Positions 17,691 to 25,562 of a stretch of 64,000 nt of DNA are shown here, piece after piece. The first letter of the stretch is position 1, and every line of letters starts with the position of its first letter. Made by a program: the position numbers and the translations under genes. Source of the DNA: JAWLHU01 sp049325315 (GTDB lineage Bacteria; Bacillota; Sulfobacillia; Symbiobacteriales; Symbiobacteriaceae); assembly GCA_049325315.1 (NCBI GenBank), contig JBMONB010000132.1, positions 3,561 to 67,560 on the forward strand. Direction: 5' to 3'. The notes beneath the pieces are model-generated. The model did not search any database. It had not been told where the DNA came from and saw only the letters and a list, made by a program, of their open reading frames with translations.

Positions 17691-19016
17691 GTGACGATCA
17701 AGGTGGTGATGCTGGGCGCCGGCAGCGGCTTTACCCAGCCGCTCATGATCGACATTCTCAGCGTTCCCGCCCTGAGCGGGGGCGAGATCGCCCTGGTGGA
17801 TATCGACACCGCCCGGCTGGAGCTGGCCCACCAGCTCGTGGAGCGCGTCGTCCGGCTCATGGGCCGCGAGGGGACCTGGAGCGTCTCGGCGACCACCGAC
17901 CGGCGGCAGGCCATGCGGGGCGCCGACTACCTGATCAACTGCATCGAGGTCTCCGGGACCCGGGCGGTGGAGTTTGACAACGATATCCCCCTGAAGTACG
18001 GGGTCGATCAGTGCATTGGCGATACCATCGGACCCGGCGGCCTGATGAAGGCGCTGCGGACCATTCCGGTCTGGGTCGAGGTGCTGCGGGACGCCGAGGC
18101 GATCTGTCCGGGGGCGCTGGTGCTCAACTACACCAACCCCATGTCCATGATGATCCTGGCCGCCTCCAAGGTCACGACGAAGGTGCAGGTGGTCGGGCTC
18201 TGCCACAGCGTCCAGGGCACCGGCCACAAGCTGGCCCACTATGCGGGCGTCCCCTACGGGGAGCTGCAGTGGCGGTGCGGCGGAATCAATCACCTGGCCT
18301 GGTTTACCGAGCTGACCCACAACGGGCGGGACCTCTACCCGACCCTTATGGAGCAGGCCCGCGATCCCCACAGCGAATTCTACGAGAGCGACCCGGTCCG
18401 CTGCGACATGATGCTCCACTTCGGCGCATTCATCACCGAGTCCAGCGGCCACCTCAGCGAGTATCTTCCCTACTACCGCAAGCGCAAGGACCTGCTGGCG
18501 CGGTACACCCGCAGCGGTTACCGCGGCGAGAGCCGCTTCTACGCCAGCAACTGGCCCACCTGGCGGCAGAACACCGACGAGCAGCGCCGCCGGGCGATCG
18601 CCGGGGAGGTCGAAATCAAGACCGAGCGGGGTTGGGAGTACGCCAGCTACATTATCGAGGCGCACCAGACGAACCGCCCCTTCGTCATTCACGGCAATGT
18701 GATCAACCATGGGCTGATCGACAACCTGCCGCAGGGCGAGTGCGTGGAGGTTCCGGTCCTGGTGGACCGGAACGGCTTCAACCCCTGCCGGTTCGGCGCC
18801 CTTCCCCCGCAGATGGCCGCCATCTGCCGGAGCAATATGGCCATGTACGAACTGGCGGTAAAGGCGGCGCTGGAGAAGAGCCGCGAGACCGCGGCCCACG
18901 CCCTGATGCTGGACCCGCTCACCGCAGCGGTCTGCTCGCCGGCAGAGATCCGCCAGATGACCGACGAGCTATTTGAGGCCGAGCGGGATCTGCTGCCCGG
19001 GTTTCACCAGGAGTGA
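17691..19016 (+). CDS. GH4 alpha-galactosidase/alpha-glucosidase (MelA/AglA-like)
   Basis: 441 residues from a GTG preceded by AGGGAGGG; the frame extends further upstream but only as a shadow of the GH5 gene. GH4 enzymes use NAD+ and Mn2+ in an oxidation-elimination mechanism. Seen: N-terminal Rossmann motif VVMLGAGSGFTQPL, NYTNPMSMM, the metal-site cysteine in GLCHSVQGTGHK and GINHLAWF. In a mannan operon the natural role is removal of alpha-galactose side chains from galactomannan. Last gene before a terminator. Confidence 0.9.
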   Translation: MTIKVVMLGAGSGFTQPLMIDILSVPALSGGEIALVDIDTARLELAHQLVERVVRLMGREGTWSVSATTDRRQAMRGADYLINCIEVSGTRAVEFDNDIPLKYGVDQCIGDTIGPGGLMKALRTIPVWVEVLRDAEAICPGALVLNYTNPMSMMILAASKVTTKVQVVGLCHSVQGTGHKLAHYAGVPYGELQWRCGGINHLAWFTELTHNGRDLYPTLMEQARDPHSEFYESDPVRCDMMLHFGAFITESSGHLSEYLPYYRKRKDLLARYTRSGYRGESRFYASNWPTWRQNTDEQRRRAIAGEVEIKTERGWEYASYIIEAHQTNRPFVIHGNVINHGLIDNLPQGECVEVPVLVDRNGFNPCRFGALPPQMAAICRSNMAMYELAVKAALEKSRETAAHALMLDPLTAAVCSPAEIRQMTDELFEAERDLLPGFHQE

Positions 19017-19028
19017 GAGATGCGACGA

Positions 19029-19073
19029 GGGCGCCCGGCGGCGGGAGATCCCACCGCTGAGCGCCCTTTCTGA
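19029..19073 (+). terminator. Terminator of the mannan transport/hydrolase operon
   Basis: Long interrupted stem with outer GGGCGC / GCGCCC arms and inner GCGG / CCGC pairing, followed by TTTCTG. Confidence 0.6.
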
Positions 19074-19090
19074 CGCGCCCTGCCTAAAGC

Positions 19091-19109
19091 GTAACCTTTC
19101 GTTAGCAGG
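19091..19109. promoter_or_regulatory. Candidate LacI operator upstream of the second LacI gene
   Basis: GTAACCTTTCGTTAGCAGG: the reverse complement matches the 8067 and 25282 motifs. Here the core TAAC-N5-GTTA is a true inverted repeat. Just downstream, 19110-19122 is a further palindrome (AGTTGC G GCAACT). Likely autoregulatory site. Confidence 0.5.
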
Positions 19110-19156
19110 AGTTGCGGCAACTGTTGCGTAATAACCAGGGGGAAGGGGGTGGGGAG

Positions 19157-20170
19157 ATGCGGAAGAAGAAGGCGGTCAGCCTGCAGGTCATCGCGGATCG
19201 ACTGGGGATCTCCAAGTTTTCAGTCTCGAAGGCGCTCTCCGGGAAGCCCGGCGTCGGGGAAGAGACCCGGCAGAAGGTTCTCGCTCTGGCCAAACAGTTA
19301 GGGTACTCCACGCGCCGTGGTGATGAGCAGGGCGTGATCCTCCTGCTCCTCTCCCGGGAGGCAACCCAGGAGCCGGCCTTCTGGCCCTCGGTGCTGATGG
19401 GGATTCACACGGAAGTGAACGAGCGTGGCACCAGCGTGGTGATGGCCCCCCTCTCCGAGGAGGATCAGGCGGCCTTGAAGGTGCCCCCGGCGGTGGACCA
19501 CGTGCAGGTTCGGGGCATCATCTGCCTTGGCGTCCTGTCCGAGCCCTACCTGAAGCGGATCCATGGACTGGGCTATCCCATGGTCCTGGTGGACCACCAG
19601 GTTCCCACCCTTCCGGTGGACGCCGTCATGGCTGACAACTTTGCAGGGGGTTCGGCTGTGGCGCACCACCTTGCCGACCTCGGTCACCGGAACGTCGGGT
19701 TCGTGGGGGCCTCGGGGGTGGCTCCCAGCTTCGATCAGCGCTGGCTGGGCTTCCGGGAGGGGGCCGACGCGGTGAACCTGAACCTGCAGCCCGAGTGGCG
19801 CCTGATGCAGCGTGGCCCCCACGGGAGACCGTGGGACGGTGAGTGGCTCCGCACCGAACTGCAGCGGCTGCAGGAGTGGCCGACCGCCTGGTTCTGTGTC
19901 AACGACCTGACGGCCCTCACCCTGCAGTGGGTGGCCAGCGAGCTGGGACACCGGGTGCCTGAGGACCTCTCGATTATCGGCTTTGACGATATTCACGGCG
20001 CTGAGCGCTCTGTCCCGCCACTCTCCACCGTGCGGGTGCATAAGGAGGCGCTGGGGATTCGCGGTGTCGAGCGGCTGTACGAGCGGATCAACCGGCCGGA
20101 CCAGCCACCGGACCTCACCCTGATTCGGACAGAACTGGTGGCCAGGAACAGCGTGGCAGCCCTCTGCTAG
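19157..20170 (+). CDS. LacI-family transcriptional repressor (second copy)
   Basis: 337 residues; the ATG at 19157 follows GGGGAG and starts MRKKKAVSLQVIADRLGISK. HTH LQVIADRLGISKFSVSKALSGKPG followed by a sugar-binding effector domain (FVGASGV, TAWFCVNDLTALTL, LSIIGFDD). Paralogue of the repressor at 6951-8015, sharing effector-domain landmarks, so the two may sense related sugars. It heads a small operon with a ThuA-like protein and an aldo/keto reductase. Confidence 0.94.
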   Translation: MRKKKAVSLQVIADRLGISKFSVSKALSGKPGVGEETRQKVLALAKQLGYSTRRGDEQGVILLLLSREATQEPAFWPSVLMGIHTEVNERGTSVVMAPLSEEDQAALKVPPAVDHVQVRGIICLGVLSEPYLKRIHGLGYPMVLVDHQVPTLPVDAVMADNFAGGSAVAHHLADLGHRNVGFVGASGVAPSFDQRWLGFREGADAVNLNLQPEWRLMQRGPHGRPWDGEWLRTELQRLQEWPTAWFCVNDLTALTLQWVASELGHRVPEDLSIIGFDDIHGAERSVPPLSTVRVHKEALGIRGVERLYERINRPDQPPDLTLIRTELVARNSVAALC

Positions 20171-20188
20171 GGAAAGAGAGGCTTTCGC

Positions 20189-20809
20189 ATGACACAAGCG
20201 GTTCTTTTCACAGGCGGCTCCGAACGGTGGCATGACCTTCTGGGCGGGGCTCAGGTTCTGGCCGGGGCTCTAAGCCGGGGGGGAATCGGCGCCGCCCTGA
20301 GCCAGGACTTCGCCGTTTTGGCAGACCGGCGGACCGATGAGGCCGATCTCCTTCTTTTTTACACCTGCGAGAAGCCCTGGAGCCCGGGGGAGCTGGCGGC
20401 CCTGGAGCAGCGCCTCGCCGAGGGCAGGGGCGCTCTATTCCTGCATGCGGCCAACGTCATTCTGCCGGGCCAGGAGGCGTATGGGGCGCTGGTGGGCAGC
20501 CGTTTCCTGGGCCACCCGCCGTTTGGCCGGTTCACCGTCGAGGTCCGGCCGGGTCATCCGATCACCACCGGGCTCGGCGACTTTGCGATCGATGATGAAC
20601 TCTACCAGATCGAATGGACCGGGGAGCCTGGCGAGGTTCTGGCCACCGCCGTACATGAGGGAGTGGTGCAGCCGCTGGTCTACACCCGGCCCCGGGGCCC
20701 CGGTCGAATCTGCTACATCGCCCTCGGTCACGACGGGCGGAGCTGGCACCACCCTTCCTTCCAGCAGCTTCTGATCCAGGCCGCCCGTTGGGCGGCAGAC
20801 AAGGCCTGA
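20189..20809 (+). CDS. ThuA-like domain protein
   Basis: 206 residues of the ThuA class I glutamine-amidotransferase-like fold: DLLLFYTCEKPWSPGELAALEQRLAEGRG, then FLHAANVILPG, the conserved GHPPFGRFTVEV, GHPITTGLGDFAIDDELYQIE, and a C-terminal GRICYIALGHDGRSWHHPSF block. ThuA proteins occur with sugar dehydrogenases in trehalose, sucrose and glycoside catabolism; the precise reaction is unsettled. It follows the LacI gene by 18 bases and precedes an aldo/keto reductase. Confidence 0.88.
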   Translation: MTQAVLFTGGSERWHDLLGGAQVLAGALSRGGIGAALSQDFAVLADRRTDEADLLLFYTCEKPWSPGELAALEQRLAEGRGALFLHAANVILPGQEAYGALVGSRFLGHPPFGRFTVEVRPGHPITTGLGDFAIDDELYQIEWTGEPGEVLATAVHEGVVQPLVYTRPRGPGRICYIALGHDGRSWHHPSFQQLLIQAARWAADKA

Positions 20810-20829
20810 CAGCCTGCGGGGGTGAGCAC

Positions 20830-21744
20830 ATGGAGATGCGTTCGCTGCGCGACCCGTCCCTTCGGGTCTCCCGGATTGCGCTGGGCACCGGCCCCATCGG
20901 GAACATGTTTGTCAACAAGGCCACCGATGCCGGGGCGGCCGATGCGATTCAGGCCGCCTGGGAAGGGGGCGTGCGGTTCTTTGACACGGCCCCGTTCTAC
21001 GGCGCGGGGCTGGCGGAGCGGCGGCTGGGGGCCGGGTTGGCCGGAATTCCCCGGAATCAGTTCATACTCAGCACAAAAGTGGGCCGCCTGGTTCTACCCG
21101 GCGGCTCCGTTGTTGAGGCCTATAGGCGCGACGGTGTGCTCCGGTCCATTGAGGAAAGTCTGGCACGCCTTCGCACCGATTACGTGGACATCGTCCTGAT
21201 TCATGATCCAGACCACCATTACCGGGCGGCGCTGAACGAGATGTACCCGGTGCTGGCTGACCTGCGCAGCCAGGGAGTGATCAAGGCGGTGGGGGCCGGC
21301 ATGAACCAGTGGGAGATGCTGAAGGCGTTTGCCCTTCATGCTGACTTCGACTGCTTCCTGCTGGCGGGGCGGTACACCCTGCTGGAGCAGGGCGCCGCCC
21401 CCTTCCTGGAGCTGTGCCAGGCCCGGGGAATCGACCTGTTCCTGGGCGGCCTCTTCAACAGCGGGATCCTGGCGGTGGGCGCCCGGCCCGGGGCGTGGTA
21501 CAACTACAGCCCGGCCCCAGAGGCGGTGATCGACCGGGTCCGCCGGCTGGAAGCGGTCTGCGCCCGGCACGGGGTCTCGCTCCGCAGCGCCGCGCTCCAG
21601 TTTCCGCTGGCCCACCCGGCGGTGACCAGCCTGGTGCTGGGGGCGGTCAGCCGGGCGGAGGTGGAGGAGAACCTGGCCGCTGTACAGACGCCCCTGCCCC
21701 CCGCCCTCTGGGATGATCTGCGTCACGCAAGGGCGATCTCGTAG
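20830..21744 (+). CDS. Aldo/keto reductase (aldose 1-dehydrogenase-like)
   Basis: 304 residues, starting at the ATG at 20830 after GGGGGTGAGCAC. Seen: SRIALGTGPIGN at the N-terminus, the catalytic region FFDTAPFYGAGLAERRLG, STKVGRL and DYVDIVLIHDPDHH, matching the L-fucose / D-threo-aldose 1-dehydrogenase branch. NAD(P)-dependent sugar oxidation in the cytoplasm is expected. Its 3' end overlaps the convergent glycosidase gene by 22 bases. Confidence 0.88.
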   Translation: MEMRSLRDPSLRVSRIALGTGPIGNMFVNKATDAGAADAIQAAWEGGVRFFDTAPFYGAGLAERRLGAGLAGIPRNQFILSTKVGRLVLPGGSVVEAYRRDGVLRSIEESLARLRTDYVDIVLIHDPDHHYRAALNEMYPVLADLRSQGVIKAVGAGMNQWEMLKAFALHADFDCFLLAGRYTLLEQGAAPFLELCQARGIDLFLGGLFNSGILAVGARPGAWYNYSPAPEAVIDRVRRLEAVCARHGVSLRSAALQFPLAHPAVTSLVLGAVSRAEVEENLAAVQTPLPPALWDDLRHARAIS

Positions 21745-24224
21745 TGCAGCGCCGGGGCGCCGCTGCCCAACCGGAGCCGGTACCGTCCGGCGACCTCCTC
21801 GACCCGGGCTTCCGCCGCCCGTGCGCCCCGGACGTCGAGGGCCCAGGCGCCCGCCACCCGGCGGCCCGGGGGCAGGTCGAGCCAGCCCTCCACCGGATCA
21901 AAGGTGACCGGCTCCCTGCCCTCATCGAGCAGCTGATGCGGGTTCTCCGGGTTCCAGACCATCTCGCTGTTCCGCGAGCGGCCTACTGCGGTGACGAGGA
22001 TCCGGGCGGTCTCCGCCAGGGGCCGAGCTTCCAGGCTGCTGGCGGCGACCACCCCGAACCCGGTCTCCAGGGTGATGGCGATCTGCCCGACCTCGACCCG
22101 ACGCCCGCCCCCAAAGCCGACCAGGCCCTGGCTCCGGGGGGAGTCGATCTTGAGCAGGCCGGTGCTGTAGTCCCAGTCGAGTTCGCCGGTATCGGTCACG
22201 TACCGGCCCGGCTCGATCCCGGCGCCGTCGTTCAGGCCCCAGGCCCTCATGGCGGCCGCATAGGTCTGCCGGAGCCAATCCGGTCCGGTGGAGGCCATCG
22301 CCCCCACATCGGCGATGAGGCAGAACTGCTGGTCGACCACCCCGGGCACGGTATCGGTCAGGTCCACCGGAATGGCAGGCGGCGCCTTGCTGTCCACCCC
22401 CGCCGCCGTGGGGCGGTCCGTGGACCAGAGCGAGAGCGCCTGCGCCTCTGCCGGGAGCCGGTTGACCGCCAGGCGGCCGCCCTCCAGCGCCTGAAGCAGG
22501 TCCGGCCGGTGCGTGCGGACCACGGCCTCCGGGTCGGCCCGGCGCCGGTGCAGATCGGCGAAGGGGGACCGGCTGTAGACCAGGGCGTGCTGCGCCCCCG
22601 TGCAGTCCATGGTCGGGGTAAAGCCCGCCGTCAGCACCACGTCATGGTCGCCCTGGTAGGCGCCGTCGGTGAAGAGCGACTCCACCTGGCTCAGGAAGGG
22701 GAGAAAGGAGTAGGGCCGCCCCCAGTCGGGGTGTGGCAGGAAGGTGTCGACGGGCGAGTAGGCCACCGCCACCCTCCGGCGGGCCCGGGCGATATCGCCC
22801 CGGCGGAAGAGCAGGGCCGAAAGCTGTAGGGTACCCCAGACCGACGGGTCGTTCCAGCCGTTGAAGCAGCCCGAGAGGTGCGGCTGCCGGGCGTGGTGGG
22901 TCCAGTCGCCGTGGGAGAAGCTGAAGAGGCAGAGCCCGTCCCAGTCCTGGTGGGAGGCGTAGGCCGAGAGCATCGGCACGCACTCCGCCCGCCACGGGTT
23001 GGGCATTGACTGGTAATACTCCGTCACCACGAAAGGCTTGCCCGCCACCCGGCCGGAGCTGAGGTGAGCGACCAGGTTCCGGGTAAACGGGGCGCCCCAT
23101 CCGCCCGGTTCGGAGCGGACCGAGGGCGCCATGTGAAAGCGCATCGGCACCTTGAAGTCATCGAGCGGGTGATCCCAGTAGCCGTTGTGCTCACAGACGT
23201 CCATCTCCCCCTGGGAGCGAAGGCCCGAGACGCCGTTGGGCAGGTTGGTGCCGTTGATGCAGCACCGCACCCCGAGCCCCCGCAGGTGGGCCGCCCGCCG
23301 CCGGTAGAGCGCTGTCTGGACCTCGTCCAGAAAGATTCGCCAGGTGGCGGCCCGCACCGGGTGCATTTGCAGGTCGCTGACCGGGCCGTCGGGGTCGGTG
23401 TAGGTCTCGTTCCACATACCCAGCGGGGTGAGCGCCACCGTGCCCGCAGCCGGGTCCTCGCCGGTTGCGAGCCCGCAGAGGCCTTCCCCATCGGTCCAGG
23501 CGGCGGCGAGGCCATCCCGGTCGCCGAACCGGGCGAGGAGCCAGCGGTTCCAACGCTCCTGCACATCATTCAGGTACGGCGCGGGCGGCACGCTGTTCCA
23601 CCAGAAGGCGGTGTTCTCGTTCACAATCTGGACCACGGCGATCGCCGGATCATCGGCGTAGCGAAGTCCGGTATGCGGGTTGAGATGGCTCAGCCACTGC
23701 TCCGCCATCTCCTCCTGCAGCTGAATCAGCCGCTCATCGAAATAGGTGATCCACTTCGGGGCCAGGCCCACCTCGTCCGGATGGGTCAGACCGTCGCCGG
23801 GCTGAAACCGGCGGAGGGTGTACAGGTCCAGGTGCAGGTAAATCCCCCGCTGCTTCAGCTCGTAGAAGAGCCGGTCAAAGAGCGCCATGCCGGAGGCCGA
23901 GAGTTTGCGGGAGTTGCCGCCCGACCCGTCCAGGTAGGATTTGCCGGTCCCCATGTCGGCGTGGTGAACCCGCACCAGGTTCACCCCCGCCCGCGCCAGC
24001 CGCTCGGCCACCACTGGCGCCTGGTCGGGCTCCGGAAACGCGGCGTTGAAGACCAGGTTGACCCCGAAGAAGCGGATCCGGGTGCCGTCCTCTGCGAAGA
24101 AGTGGCCGTCCCGAGCGGTAATGAAGCCGTGCCTCCCGGCTGGTGCGTCCTGCAGGAAGCTCAGGTCCAGGGCGCCCTCACCGATCGCATCCCACGGGAT
24201 CTGAATCTCCGCCTTCCTGGGCAT
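21723..24224 (-). CDS. Large glycoside hydrolase of the TIM-barrel clan, family not assigned
   Basis: 833 residues with no signal peptide. The N-terminal 450 residues form a GH-A-like barrel: DGTRIRFFGVNLVFNAAFPE, NLVRVHHADMGTG, likely acid/base Glu in AVVQIVNENTAFW and likely nucleophile Glu in FVVTEYYQSMPNPWRAE. The C-terminal half resembles glycosidase beta-sandwich domains. The architecture recalls beta-galactosidase/GH42-like and related orphan cellulase-superfamily proteins, but I cannot place the family. Follows the aldo/keto reductase by one base in the same operon. Confidence 0.75.
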   Translation of the reverse strand: MPRKAEIQIPWDAIGEGALDLSFLQDAPAGRHGFITARDGHFFAEDGTRIRFFGVNLVFNAAFPEPDQAPVVAERLARAGVNLVRVHHADMGTGKSYLDGSGGNSRKLSASGMALFDRLFYELKQRGIYLHLDLYTLRRFQPGDGLTHPDEVGLAPKWITYFDERLIQLQEEMAEQWLSHLNPHTGLRYADDPAIAVVQIVNENTAFWWNSVPPAPYLNDVQERWNRWLLARFGDRDGLAAAWTDGEGLCGLATGEDPAAGTVALTPLGMWNETYTDPDGPVSDLQMHPVRAATWRIFLDEVQTALYRRRAAHLRGLGVRCCINGTNLPNGVSGLRSQGEMDVCEHNGYWDHPLDDFKVPMRFHMAPSVRSEPGGWGAPFTRNLVAHLSSGRVAGKPFVVTEYYQSMPNPWRAECVPMLSAYASHQDWDGLCLFSFSHGDWTHHARQPHLSGCFNGWNDPSVWGTLQLSALLFRRGDIARARRRVAVAYSPVDTFLPHPDWGRPYSFLPFLSQVESLFTDGAYQGDHDVVLTAGFTPTMDCTGAQHALVYSRSPFADLHRRRADPEAVVRTHRPDLLQALEGGRLAVNRLPAEAQALSLWSTDRPTAAGVDSKAPPAIPVDLTDTVPGVVDQQFCLIADVGAMASTGPDWLRQTYAAAMRAWGLNDGAGIEPGRYVTDTGELDWDYSTGLLKIDSPRSQGLVGFGGGRRVEVGQIAITLETGFGVVAASSLEARPLAETARILVTAVGRSRNSEMVWNPENPHQLLDEGREPVTFDPVEGWLDLPPGRRVAGAWALDVRGARAAEARVEEVAGRYRLRLGSGAPALHYEIALA

Positions 24225-24225
24225 G

Positions 24226-25197
24226 TTACCGCACCCCCTCGGTCTTCAGAATGGCGTCGACCTCCTGCATGTCGGCGGCGGAGAGCTTCACGCCGGCAGC
24301 CTTCACGTTCTCTTCAATCTGCTCCGGGCGACTGGCGCCGATCAGCGCCGAGGTGACCTCGGGCCGCTGGAGCACCCAGGCCAGAGCAAGCTGGGCGATG
24401 GTCAGGTCGTAGCGCTCCGCCACCACCCGTAGGTTCTGAATCCGGGTGAGCAGGGCGGCGTCACCTAGGTGGCCGCGCATCCACTGGTTGACCCCTTCAT
24501 CGGCGCCGCGGGTGCCGGCAGCCGGGGCGCTGCCGGGCTTGTACTTGCCGGTGAGCACCCCCTGGGCCAACGGCGAGAAGACGACCTGACCGATACCTTC
24601 CCGGGCGCAGATCGGCAGAACCTCCTTCTCCACGTACCGGTGCAGCATGTTGTAGAGCGGCTGGCTGACCACCGGCCGGCGCAGGCTGCGCCTGTCAACA
24701 ATGGCGGCGGCGCGCTCACACTGCGCCGCGGTCCACTCGGAGAAGCCATAGTAAAGAATCTTCCCCCGGGCGACCAGGTCGTCGAACGCCCGGAGGGTCT
24801 CTTCCAGGTCGGTCTCCGTGTCGTATCGGTGGGCGTAGTAGATATCGATATAGTCGAGTCCCAGAGCTCGGAGGCTCATGTCGACCCGCTCGATCAGGTG
24901 CTTGCGGGAGAGGCCCCGGTCATAGGCGGAGGGGCCCACTTCCCAGAAGACCTTCGAGGTCACGGTATAGGTGTTGCGTGGGAACTCCTTCAGCACCTGG
25001 CCCAGCATCTCCTCGGCCTCGTGGGGCCGGGTGCCGTAGATCACAGCGCAGTCAAAGTGGTTGATTCCCAGTTCATAGGCCTTTCGCACGCACGCCTGTG
25101 CCTGCTCCATCTCAACCCGGGTCCCGTAGGTCAGCCAGCTGCCCAGAGAGATTTCGCTCAGCTTCAACCCGCTGCTTCCCAGGCGACGAAACTCCAT
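24226..25197 (-). CDS. Aldo/keto reductase (YghZ/Kv-beta-like)
   Basis: 323 residues from the ATG at 25197 (MEFRRLGSSGLKLSEISLG); an upstream GTG at 25209 sits inside the AGGGAG ribosome site. Catalytic tetrad segments are visible: HFDCAVIYG (Asp, Tyr), TVTSKVFW (Lys), YYAHRYD (His). C-terminal NADPH-binding region QVVFSPLAQGVLTGKY and SALIGASRPEQIEEN. First gene of a minus-strand pair with the large glycosidase, probably reducing a sugar aldehyde or ketone. Confidence 0.9.
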   Translation of the reverse strand: MEFRRLGSSGLKLSEISLGSWLTYGTRVEMEQAQACVRKAYELGINHFDCAVIYGTRPHEAEEMLGQVLKEFPRNTYTVTSKVFWEVGPSAYDRGLSRKHLIERVDMSLRALGLDYIDIYYAHRYDTETDLEETLRAFDDLVARGKILYYGFSEWTAAQCERAAAIVDRRSLRRPVVSQPLYNMLHRYVEKEVLPICAREGIGQVVFSPLAQGVLTGKYKPGSAPAAGTRGADEGVNQWMRGHLGDAALLTRIQNLRVVAERYDLTIAQLALAWVLQRPEVTSALIGASRPEQIEENVKAAGVKLSAADMQEVDAILKTEGVR

Positions 25198-25252
25198 GGC
25201 GATGCCCACTCCCTTTCTCTGCTTGCGGTTGGGCGGGGCCCTCGAGTCATAT

Positions 25253-25410
25253 AGAAGTGTTAGGTATCAAACCGGTTAAAACCTGCTAACAAAATGCAAC
25301 AATTGCCCAAACTTTTTATGTCGCCACAGGTAGCGGTTCAGCCGCAGATGAGTGCATCTCTAAGTGTTAGGCTAAAATCGAAGACAACCTAACAAAAGGT
25401 TATAGTTAGT
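25253..25410. promoter_or_regulatory. Regulatory region with LacI-type motifs between divergent genes
   Basis: The 365-base gap between the reductase (minus) and the HExxH protein (plus) has no gene. It holds a perfect palindrome AACCGGTT (25271-25278, LacI/GalR-like), a second copy of the 8067 motif (CCTGCTAACAAAATGCAAC, 25282-25300), an inverted repeat CTAACAAAAGGTTA (25389-25402), and two copies of AAGTGTTAGG (about 25255 and 25362). The cluster suggests multi-site repression of the minus-strand glycosidase operon. Confidence 0.55.
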
Positions 25411-25562
25411 CCCCGGTTGACGCGAGTCGGCTGGGGGCTGAACGCGCGGTTGCTCCCCAGGCGAATAGGTCACCGCATGGAAGAGTTTTGAACATACGGG
25501 GGTGTATTCCAGAAGGGACCCCCCGCCATGGAGGGGGGATCTGTCACAAGGGAGGACCCAGA

